Assembly: GCA_022661535.1 (NCBI GenBank)
Contig: JAKULF010000006.1
Span: forward strand, 2,413,001 to 2,477,000
Reading direction: 5' to 3'
Source: Eutypa lata
Lineage: Eukaryota > Ascomycota > Sordariomycetes > Xylariales > Diatrypaceae
Length of the DNA: 64,000 bases
The position numbers and the translations under genes are program-made. This document shows, one piece after another, positions 23,201 through 33,401 of this stretch (its first letter is position 1; each line of letters opens with the position of its first letter). The notes under the pieces are model-generated. The model searched no databases and was not told the origin of the DNA. It worked only from the letters and a program-made list of their open reading frames with translations.

Positions 23201-23497
23201 ACACACATTACTCATTCAACCTTGGGCTCAAGACTTTGAATCATAGTCTCACATTTCATCCAATTCTCTTACATATTAGACTCTAAATTCAGAGAGTCAA
23301 TCATTGTTTATTACTTTCTATCACATATGACGCCGCCCTCTTGAGACGCTTTAAAAGCCCTACATAGCTCACTCACATTCACCGCTCTGTGTACTAATAA
23401 CTCATACTATACACAGCGCAATCCGAATCTTCGACCATTGCACAGACATTCCGACCACATTACTCATCCTCTCCAAACATTCACACAAAGACCTGCA
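17282..23497. other. Gene-free region upstream of the bZIP gene
   Basis: About 6.2 kb without a gene I can support. At 17,400-17,800 several overlapping short frames occur on both strands in a GC-balanced patch, possibly the relic of a gene. A run of poly-T and pyrimidines at 18,880-18,900 and a stretch of CCTAGGTA-type motifs (about 19,986 and 20,803) are visible. From about 22,600 to 23,450 the plus strand is CT- and CA-rich (for example ACACACATACACATACACAC near 23,185), consistent with a long promoter and 5' leader of the bZIP gene. Other ORFs up to 146 codons begin at non-ATG codons and look random. Confidence 0.45.
23337..23354 (+). promoter_or_regulatory. Possible upstream ORF before the bZIP gene
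   Basis: ATG ACG CCG CCC TCT TGA encodes a five-residue peptide (MTPPS), 144 bp upstream of the main ATG. If the transcript starts further upstream, this uORF could tune translation of the bZIP protein. The transcript start is not known from sequence. Confidence 0.3.
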
Positions 23498-25345
23498 ATG
23501 GTCTCAACATTTCCAATGCAGTCCTTTTACAGGCAAAGCGCATTAACGGTTGACACTAGCCATGCACAGAAATTCTTCGATGAAGAGGATACAGCTATCC
23601 TTGATGAGAACATCCTAGATCACAGTGCCATCGATTCGGGTTTAGAGTTGTCACCTCCTATGGCAGGAAGTAGAAGAGATTCCTTCGCTGTCTCAACACT
23701 ATTCTCCCCCAAGACCGAAGATTGGCAGTCGGTCGATATGCAGTCTGTCCCCTCGAACAACCCATTCTTGGAGCCACAGCACAGCAACAACCCCTTCTTG
23801 CGAGCGGATCAGTCGCAGGCCACATACGCCCCCCAGGCCCAATCGTGGTCTATGGGTCAAGGCTCAGGGGCCTGCACACCGATGCAGTACGACGGTCTCG
23901 ACAGCAGTTACGAGACCAACCAGTCCATCTTTCAGAGGCCGGTGCAGATGCCGACGCCGTTCAGCAACCCGGGCAACCAGGTTCCCCTTTTCTCAGCAGT
24001 TGGCTCAGGTAGCAACCCATCCATCCCGACATCACCACAGAAGGACTGGATGAGCCAAGACTTGAAGAACCAGCCGTTAGGAAAGCGTATGCGACCAGAC
24101 AGCCCCGCTATCCGGTCACATAACGAACTGCGCCGCGGTGACGGCATTCGGAAAAAGAACGCTCGATTCGACATCCCGGTCGAGCGGAATCTTCACAACA
24201 TCGACCAGCTCATTGCTCAGTCGACAGACGAACAAGAGATCAAGGAGCTCAAGCAGCAGAAGCGTCTTCTGCGCAACCGTCAGGCCGCCCTGGACTCACG
24301 GCAGAGGAAAAAGCTCCACACGGAGCGGTTAGAGGATGAGAAGAAGCAATTCACTTCCATCATCACCACTATGGAGGAGGAGATGGCAGAGCTGAACCTG
24401 AAGATGAGCCAACTGACTCGTGAGAAGGAGTTCTACGAGACCCATGTCGAGAACCTTCGGATGGAGAAGGAAGACATGATTCAAAATCATACCATCGAGA
24501 CGGGCGAGTTGCGCAAGAAGGTCGCCGTCCTCACCGACCACGTCCAGCGACTAGAGAACGCCGCGATGCCGAGCAACACCGGTTTCGCCAACGGTTTCAA
24601 CGAGCTGGATGGTATGACGATGGATGCTTCGTGGGACAACATGGGCTTCATGGGCGACTTCCCGATGGAGACCGATGTCAAGCAAGAGATGCAGCTTGCT
24701 GCCACGAAGAAGCCGGAGGTCACCCTCCCCAGCGATGTCGACAAGCCCGCCCAGGGTGGTCTGCTCTTCATGCTGTTCCTCGTTGGCGCTTTTGTCCTGT
24801 CTAACAGGTCATCACCAACCATTCCTCGGGTATCTGAGGACGTGCGGGAAGCATCGGCAACACTTCTCGACAACATCTTCAAAGATGCCGGTGTGGCGCA
24901 CGCCCCTGAGAGTGCTATGGTACCTACCGCTCCTCAATCTTCTGCCTCGGCCGATTGGACGTCGACAGCTTCGATGTCCATGGCGAGTCATAGTGTAAAC
25001 GATGTCGCCCCGTCTATGCTTGGTGACCTACATGATTCCCTCACACAGCCAACGCAAGAGCAGACGAACGAGCAAATATTCTCTCTTTCTGCGGCACAGT
25101 ATAATGGACTCAACGACCAGAGCTTCATGCGCAATCCACCAGCGCATAAGCAAGGCCGACGCAATCTTGCAGAAGCGCTCGCAAATATGCGCAGCACTGA
25201 GAAGCATTCGGCCGCCGAGGTGTATACGAGATCATTGTTGTGGGATCAGATACCAGGCGACGTCGTCAGGAATTTCGCGAAGATGGTGTCGGAATGCAAC
25301 AACGCCGACAACGGGCAATCACTAGGTAGTGATGCAAACACGTAA
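23498..25345 (+). CDS. bZIP transcription factor with a predicted transmembrane segment (ATF6/CREB3-like layout)
   Basis: A single exon of 615 aa. The ATG at 23498 (gcaATGg) is chosen as the first ATG in frame; the frame stays open for 20 codons upstream but has no ATG. In order: a Ser/Pro/Gln-rich region (about 1-200); a basic region (about 250-275) with RNRQAALDSRQRKK, matching the N-x7-R bZIP signature; a long leucine-zipper coiled coil (about 276-350); an acidic linker; then a hydrophobic run GGLLFMLFLVGAFVLS (about 418-433) followed by NRSS. About 180 polar residues remain, including a GRRNL site near 551. With one membrane span the bZIP half would face the cytosol or nucleus and the tail the ER lumen, as in animal ATF6. 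The bZIP fold is seen. The span is short, so anchoring is probable rather than certain, and release by proteolysis is inference. Confidence 0.85.
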   Translation: MVSTFPMQSFYRQSALTVDTSHAQKFFDEEDTAILDENILDHSAIDSGLELSPPMAGSRRDSFAVSTLFSPKTEDWQSVDMQSVPSNNPFLEPQHSNNPFLRADQSQATYAPQAQSWSMGQGSGACTPMQYDGLDSSYETNQSIFQRPVQMPTPFSNPGNQVPLFSAVGSGSNPSIPTSPQKDWMSQDLKNQPLGKRMRPDSPAIRSHNELRRGDGIRKKNARFDIPVERNLHNIDQLIAQSTDEQEIKELKQQKRLLRNRQAALDSRQRKKLHTERLEDEKKQFTSIITTMEEEMAELNLKMSQLTREKEFYETHVENLRMEKEDMIQNHTIETGELRKKVAVLTDHVQRLENAAMPSNTGFANGFNELDGMTMDASWDNMGFMGDFPMETDVKQEMQLAATKKPEVTLPSDVDKPAQGGLLFMLFLVGAFVLSNRSSPTIPRVSEDVREASATLLDNIFKDAGVAHAPESAMVPTAPQSSASADWTSTASMSMASHSVNDVAPSMLGDLHDSLTQPTQEQTNEQIFSLSAAQYNGLNDQSFMRNPPAHKQGRRNLAEALANMRSTEKHSAAEVYTRSLLWDQIPGDVVRNFAKMVSECNNADNGQSLGSDANT

Positions 25346-28300
25346 CGACTAACGAACGAGATACGACCTTTTTAACGACCTCCTCCTTTTCGGTATATTC
25401 AACACACTTCATATTTCAGATGTGTTGGTTCAAAATGTTCATACACTTCATAACGCTCCCGCGTAACCAGATCAAAAACACTGCTCACGCACAAACGAAA
25501 TGTTCATCATTCTACTTTGTTCTACGGTTTTCTATGTTATTTCATAATCGAGTTTAGCAAGCGAGTCGACATTTTTTGAATTTTTATCTCTCTTAACCTT
25601 CACTTCTTCACACCTCCTGGCGAGTTCTTGGATATTCCAGACATGCCATCAGGCAGTTGTCGCATTCGAATTTGGGTGGTATGCATCCGGCAAAACCGGC
25701 TTGGGTTGGGAGGGGCACAGTCTGTTAGGCCAGCAGCAGCTTTCTTGTACAACCATCATGGGTATGGGTTGGGGGTTTAGGGAAGAGCTGCCGGAAGAGG
25801 AGTGCACCACAGCTTCGGGCGACCACTGGATGGCTATTGGATTTGTTCTCTTTGGGTTTACATTTTCCTCCGCCAGAAATCGGAGAAGATCTAGGAACAG
25901 CAGCGCACAAGGATGGGGTTTCCTTGGGCATCATTACGGAATAATGTCTGACATGACATGACGGATGGGCGGGGCGGTTTTTTGGGGTATTCATCTTTTC
26001 CTTAACCGTTACAGCACGAACTGGACGACGGGCTTTTGGCCCTACGAAACAGTTTCGGATTATGAGAACCACGATTATTTGAGGAGTGGGACATACAATC
26101 TACAGCAGCATCAGCAGCGAGCCGGGCGCTGAGATATTTTCGGAAGCATAACAAATGCTCCATGACATCCTGTTACACAGACTTTCCTTGCGTCTTATAG
26201 CTTACAATACTTACTTATCTAGCCAAGGAAACTTGGAAAAAATGAATACTCCCAAAAAAAGAATAGTTCTCAATCCTCAAAATTCAGCTCATAACCTTTA
26301 ATTTCTCTACAAATGTGCGTGATATTTCTCGAAGTCAAATAAATAATAAGCCCGAAGAAGAAAAGAAACGGAACGTGGATAGCTTGTTGGTCCCGTATTT
26401 CCCCGGACAGTACCACCCACACCCCCCGTTCGTTACCCCCCGTCCCACTCCCCTCTCTGATCTCACCTCGCGTTTATTGGAAAATGCCTTATGTAGTCTC
26501 GATGCAAGCGATCTTACACATACTGCGCATGCTGCAGGACGGACCATGCAACCTATTAGGCGTCATCTGTCAAGTACCTACCCCCTTCTTTCTCTGTTGT
26601 ACCTATTTTTCTTCTTCTTCCAGATAGGAAATCAAAGCACTATCACGGTGCATATCAACTCCAAGACAACGAGATGAAGGACGAGATAGGAAAGGTGGTA
26701 ATGGTGGTCAAGAACGATAACGACATAGCGACAACAAGACCACGAACGAGCACATGTGTAGGTGTCGCAGGTATGTAGTAGTAGAGTAGTAGGGTTACCA
26801 CCGTCTGGTGTTTGTTTATTTTCGTTTCCAACTCCTTAAGGCAGCTAGCTACCTACTTGCCTACTTACACAGCAAGCTGGTGTAGGCTCTTTCCCAGGAG
26901 GAAGTGGGATTTCCTAGTTGAGATGGAAGGCTATTCGAAAAAGGGAGGGAGAAAGTGCAGCATGACCAGTGACAGTGACAGCGATAGCTTTCCCCACACT
27001 CAAAACTGCTCACACATGCACACACCCACTCTCTCCTACATGCTACCTACATACCTACATACCTACCTACATGTATGCATTGCTTGCCTACTTGCTTCCA
27101 CCTGGTGTGGGTGGGGAGAGAAGCTAATTACTGACAACTTATACATATACGCACGAACAACCAACCACTGGCTGCCGTTACTACTGCCATTACCACCTAA
27201 ACCGTATTACACGCAACACACACACTCACTTACTCACTCACTCACCCAGACAAGACAACCACTAACCACCACCACCATCACCACACTCCATCACCATCGA
27301 CGCAACTGCCTTTCTCTCTGTCTCGGAGGTTCTCAGACATGCATGCAGTTCACGTCCTCGCTGACTAACCTAAGGTATCTATCTACCTACCCGAACGACT
27401 GACGAAATGCGGAATACATATTAAAGGAGAGGTAGTAATGAGCTTCTTTTTTTCTTTTCCGGTTCGGTTCCTTACTTAAGAGGGGGGAACTGATCGCGAG
27501 GAGAGACACTTTTAGTTAATAGCCTCATTATTATATAACCACCCAAAAGATATTTCATTATGTTCATTATCACTCATCGTTGCCTACTGCCCGCTCACGC
27601 TACCTGCTCACCCGCCCATCTATCTATCTGTTAAAACCTGACCTAAACGCGTTAACTAACTACATAAGTGATGTAAGTAACGGAGAGTCTGCCTCTTCGG
27701 TAGTTAGATACATAGATAGATATCATATCTTCTTTTCTTTCCATCATCATGCGGTACCTAAAAAACTAGATGGATCGCGTGGGCGTTGCCACCTGGCAAG
27801 GCGCAACCACAAAATCGCAGTTAGCAAGCAAATCGCCCGGTTGCTCGGATGCAGGCAGTACATAGTTATAGATAGTAAGTAAGTAAGCGACGACGATGAA
27901 CGATTGCGATCGATGGTGAATTTTTTTTCCGAGTAGCGAGTAAGTGAGTGGGTGGATGGGGTGAATCAGCCTGCTACGTATTATTGCTATACTAGAATCG
28001 TATTATGGCGGGGGGGAAAGGGGAGGGGGGGTTCATTATTGGGTTGTTGGGTTACTATATTGGTTCAAACGTAACTACATACATTTAATGTGACGAGAGT
28101 ATGTAGTTTAGTTGGTAACCTCGTGTATCTCATTACTTAAAGTTGTTTTTAACGTAGGTTAGGTGTATTTGGTTTCACGACATGCAGTGATGACAATGTG
28201 CAGATTCCTAAATAGAAGAACGAACGCTTTGCGACGATGAGTACGTCTCGCATTTACTCATATAATACATGTGTAGTTACTTAGCACTAGTTAGTTGATA

Positions 28301-31300
28301 TAACAAGGCGAAGTGTAGACACACCAGACCGTGACTATTAACTACGACCGTGAACTTAAGCCAGGTAATGCCTCGTAGTTAGAGGTATGTGGTTTAATGT
28401 CAGTAAGTAGACCCGACCCCACGTCGCCTCGGCTAGCTAACTTATAGTTATCCAGACGATCAGATCAAGAGACCCTCAGCTCTAGCAACGTGATGGGCTC
28501 ACCCATATCTTCGCAAATCCGGGAAGGGCCAATACAAAACCAAGGACTCGCTCATCTCGACATCTTCACTATGTAGATAGCTTTTTAGCTACATATCACA
28601 AGCTCATCAAAACATCCCACCAGAGCCATTCAGAGCACGGCAAAGAAAAACATGAAACATCGACGATGTGGGGGCCAGGAAGCAAGTCCCCCCACACATA
28701 CATACATCCGAACAATCGACGACGACTTTTGACGCAGAAACAACGAAGCAAGAGCAAATTAGTTTATTTTTACTTTAGCAATTTTCTTCTTCTCGGTACT
28801 TGCGCTTGAGATCCCACATCGACAGACAGGCAGATGGAGAGATAGACAGAGAGAGACAGGCCTATCTCTGATTTCGTGGTCCAAACCGATGAGCGCACTC
28901 TCCTATTAGTTAAGGAAGTAAACGAGATAAGTAAGCAACTCCGAGGGAGAGCCAGTGACATGCTGCCCATCCTTCGACGGGGACTCGTTATGTATGTAGG
29001 ACTCGTCGAGCAGCGATCATATCGTCTCATGTACGGAGTAAACTAAATTATCCTATCCTATCCTATGCGTCTGTCATATTTTTTCATCTCGTCTACCAGT
29101 GAATCCGTCCCAAGTTTTTAAGTTTTACTATTTCTTGCGTGTGTGTGTGTTTTTTCGTCCCTTTCTTTCTACCTGCATACTGCACACGTTGTTTACTAGC
29201 TTCTTTTTAAAAAAAAATTTCTCTTTACTCCCTTCTACTTACTCCAATATGAACCCTGGGCGAGCGAGCGGAGCGGACCACTTGCATTACATACATAGTA
29301 AGGAGCGTAGCGCAATGCCAGAGGAAGAAGCAGAGGAGAGAAAGAAGGTTAGGTATTAACGGACGGTAAAAAAAAAAAAAAAAGAACCTTGCTGAAGCCA
29401 AAGGCCAGCTAGCTAGCGACTGGATGGAGATATCTGGGATACGCTCTGCTGATATGTATGTAAAAAGGGGTTCTTTGCTTGTTGATCTCTTCTTCTTCTC
29501 TCCTTTTGCCCCCGCCGCCCGGCATGCCGTGCTGTTTCCCGTCCTGAAGGCCCCGTTCTATCGGGCCACCGATAGGATGTCCCCAGCGAAACGGGCCAAT
29601 GGAACCCCGGGCTCACACCGAAAACCGTCTATTGGACATGCACGATGCAGCAAATCGGGACTCGACGCTGTGCTTTTTTGCCTTTCCTACCTGCCTACCT
29701 ACCGATGGATATGCAACCGCAGAGTGCTAACACGAAGCCGAATTAATTAATCGACCCCGATCTGCTCACTTTTTCCCCCCTACCCTTAGGTTCTCTTTTC
29801 TCCATTATTCGGTATGATGATGATAATGATGATGATGTGTTTTTTTCGTAAGAAAGTAGTCTGGTCGACTAGTTAGTCTGACTGACGACTTACTTACCTA
29901 TCAATTGGTTTAGCAAGTGGACGGATGCAGTACTCCTTTGTTGCTCTCCTCGACGTCTTCTTCTCGCCCCTTTTCTCATCCTCGATTCTGCCTTGCGAAA
30001 CTGCCTAGGTACCCAAAGACTAGAGCATCAAACTCGCTTTTGCATGTCCAATGTTTCTATAAGTAGTATACAACATGTATATATGTAAGTATGTATAATG
30101 CAAATCGGAGCAATTGTCGTGCTCCCCCCCCTTTGTGTTTCCCCAGCGTCGTGAAACGGGACCCAAGCTAGCGGGTCGTTGTCATGCTTTCTTGCCTACT
30201 TGTTTATCATGCCTTGATATTTTTGCTCCCGCTGGATCATATCATTCTATGGATCCTATTCTCCTCCTGTTCCTCGCAGTCTCACATGCGATGAAGCAAT
30301 ACACGTTAAAGGTATTCCCTGATATGCGTAAGTAATTCTGTGCCATGGTAAGTTAGCCTCTGACGTAGCATAACATCTCGACCCCTAGACCCTGCCCCCC
30401 ATCGTTGGGCATCACAAGAAACTATAATACAATAAAAAAAAGTGAGCGAGTGAGAGAAAGAGACTGGCTGGCATGTCGTTGCAAATACGAGTAGCATGGC
30501 ACGAAGGTCCGCCGCACCATGCACACTTTATTTTTACATATGTGCATGTATCTATCTACCTATGTCTATGTCTGTGTATATGTGTACCTGCAAATATCAC
30601 ACGTTTGGATCTACAGGTACGCACACATACATCCACTAGGTAATGGATGGGTGGATAGTAGGATATGTTTGGGATTCCTCCCCACGCTCGTCACCACCAC
30701 CATCACCACCACCACCACCCTCACAACGACATGCGCAACAGCTAAATAGGAAACCTCGTCTGAAAGAGAAAAAATGATTTAATTGCCCAACTGTACTACT
30801 GACTGACTGGTTTCGGTTATTCCCCTGAAATCGAATCGCCTAGACCCTGATGAACTAACTAACTAGGTTCTGCCCACATGCGTCCTACCTAGGTACGTGA
30901 CAGTCCAGTCACATAACGCATATATACTACATACGTATATACATACATCGGTAGTTGACGCCTAAACAACGGCTACTACTGTTACACTCGTGATGCGGGC
31001 GGGCGGAAACCTCCGAATTACCTGGGAGATTCTTCACTACGTCGTATCTTAGGGCTCGCTCGCCCGTATTTTATTTCTTACCGATACCTGGACGTTCATG
31101 CTGTGCCCGTGTCTACCCAGATAGCTACATAGTTAAGCTATACTTACCGCGCTATGTGATCAGTAGCTCTCCTATTGAGGAGAAAATTAAGAATACCCTA
31201 CGCCATGGATAAATAGAGAATCGTGCTCGTATGCATTCTTTTTTCTTTAAGCTAACCAACAAGCATACTGGGTTTCTCCGAGAGCCTTCTTCTCTTGAAC

Positions 31301-32701
31301 CCTTCTCTTCTTGTGCGGCCTCTTCCGCCCTCTCTGTCAACCGTAACGGTCTACTAGTGAGCTACATATATCAGATACTAAGAATCAAACCAATTATGTG
31401 AATATATACAATCTCAATAGATAACCAGCGTCAAACTGGCACATACAACAGCTGGCAAGTTCACATAATTCCCTCCGCATCACACCTTCCAACGTAGTCA
31501 ACTCATCGAGAGCTTTGACAAGGCTATGTCTCTGTGACCCTCGTGCCTCTCCCTACATTGTGTAGTGTGGTAGTATGGCGGTATGTAACTGTTTACTTAC
31601 CCGAGGCAAAAGTACGTATAAAAAAGATGCAGTCATCATCACTACCACCACCACCACCGCTATGGAGATACAACACGATCGATTAGGTCTTGGCAGCAAG
31701 TCAATTCATGATGCTCAAGTACCTAGGGTAATACCTAACTAGCTCAGCCACCGAGTAGTCGCATTAATTACGGCCTTGGAGTCTACTAAATGATGATATA
31801 GGTAATGCCTGTGTAATTCTATCGAGCTAGCTAACTGGGTGAGTAGGTAGCCAGCCATAGCTCGAGGTTTCAAGACGATACCTAGATATATATCTAGCTG
31901 AATATCGGGGGGGTAGCTAGCTGAGAGCTGTTTTCCTCAACGTGGAGAGAGAAAAGACTCGGTGAATCTTTCTGAAACAGCGCAATAGATAGATAGGTAG
32001 GTAGTAGATGAGATGAGATAACATAGCGCCGGGTGCTTGCCTCACTCTGAAACTAGCAGAAACCCCTTTACCGGGGAATAACATGTCTCGAGAACAAGAC
32101 ATTATTAAAAAAGACAGACAGAGAACATACCTAATGTCTTACCGGGTTTCGTTCCAAGCGAGGACAAGATTAGACGAGGCAGTCAGTATAAGGCAGAGTG
32201 AATGGTTATGATCGTATGTAGGTAGCACGGTAAGTAAGTAGTAGGCTGAGAGGGAACATTCGATCCGCTGTTATCCTCTGTACTAACATTGATCGCGCCT
32301 CGCCTGCTGCTGCTGCTACTCCTACCTACTATTGATGTTATGTTCGTTCGTCAGCACCACATACTATGAGTTGCTAAATGCCAATAGATACAACTAAATG
32401 ATGGGTGAGTAACTAACCGCCAACGTAGCCCGACTAAGTATGTGACGACCTCAAGTGAGATGAGAATTGAGGCCCTTTTTTCTGCAAAGGATTATTTCCC
32501 CGGTCCTGGGCCCAGCCCTGCATGGTTTTTTGCCGTCTTCCCCCCACACTTGCTGGTACCATCTGCGAGTATGGGTCTGACTGGTAGCATGTAATGTACG
32601 CAGATAGATAGGTAAGTAGGTAGTTAAGGGGGTCAGGTAGTAGAGGTAAGGGCGTATGCGTGTATGTAAGCAGAGTCGCAACCACACCCATTCGTCTATA
32701 C

Positions 32702-32823
32702 ATTCATTCATTCATTCATTCATTCATCCATCCATACGCACACACGCACATACATACATACATACATACATACATACATACATACATACATACATACATA
32801 CATACATACATACATACATACAT
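32702..32823. repeat. Compound tetranucleotide microsatellite (CATT)n then (CATA)n
   Basis: About six CATT/CATC units (32,702-32,733) are followed by a short CACA spacer, then an uninterrupted (CATA)n tract of about 18 units ending at 32,823. It is the longest pure simple repeat in the window. Such tracts are usually length-polymorphic between strains. Confidence 0.9.
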
Positions 32824-33235
32824 TAGGCAGGCAGGTATTATTGTACATTGCCAATGCTGTGTGCATAGCCGAATACAACATGAAGATGCTGGGGCATGGT
32901 ACATACCATCCCATCAAACCACATCCCTTTTCCAACCCCAACCTTAACCCCAACCCCAGCCCCGCGCTCGCAGGAAGCAGTGAGACCGATGAATCAATCA
33001 AAACCATCCTCGCCCATTCGCCAATTGCTTAACCCCGTCGTTATCGTCGCTGTGCTCCAAATTACAGCTAATAACCAAAGGATGTTCCTGATCCGACAGA
33101 CGGTCGTTACCAATATATCGTATTTGTGTATTTGTGTGTGTAAGTGTACGCGGAAGCAGGAGCAGCAGTAGGAAGTAAGTAGCAGCGAGTCTGCTGCCCA
33201 TCTTCCTAGTAGTAATAGTAGTAGTAGCGTAGCCC

Positions 33236-33261
33236 TCGATCGCAGCTGATGCTGCGATCGA
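33236..33261. other. Perfect 11-bp hairpin
   Basis: TCGATCGCAGC, loop TGAT, GCTGCGATCGA: two perfect 11-base arms with a 4-base loop. It lies about 140 bp beyond the stop codon of the minus-strand Sel1-repeat gene, so it may be in that gene's 3' UTR. Confidence 0.6.
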
Positions 33262-33401
33262 ACTAAGGTGTGTGTAGTAGTACATTACGTCCCGGTCGGT
33301 CTAGGAAGGGGAGGGAAAACGTCGCACTGGTTCGCGTCCGGTCCAATCGCGACGGGATTGTCTCCCTCTCCCTCTCGTCTAGCGGAGTTATATCCGGAGC
33401 C

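Larger units (their letters stand above)
25346..33401. other. Long gene-free, microsatellite-rich region
   Basis: About 8 kb with no supportable gene. The first few hundred bases should be the 3' UTR of the bZIP gene. The rest is patchy: CA/CTAC tracts (about 27,000-27,300), GATA and TAGATAGA runs, poly-A at about 29,368-29,383, GATGATGATAATGATGATGA near 29,816-29,838, and CACCACCACC near 30,695-30,720. A CATT/CATA microsatellite lies at about 32,702-32,823. ORFs such as 26812-27402 (196 codons) come from tandem CTAC/CACA tracts (repeating LPTYLHTYLH-type peptides) and are not genes. It could carry distal regulatory DNA or untranslated transcripts; sequence alone does not tell. Confidence 0.5.

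Noticed and set aside
26812..27402. 196-codon frame on the plus strand
   Set aside because: It is made of tandem CTAC/CACA repeats giving Tyr/Leu/Thr/His-rich peptide; no coding character.
32702..32823. CRISPR-like or telomeric repeat
   Set aside because: A pure 4-bp microsatellite with no spacers and no TTAGGG unit.
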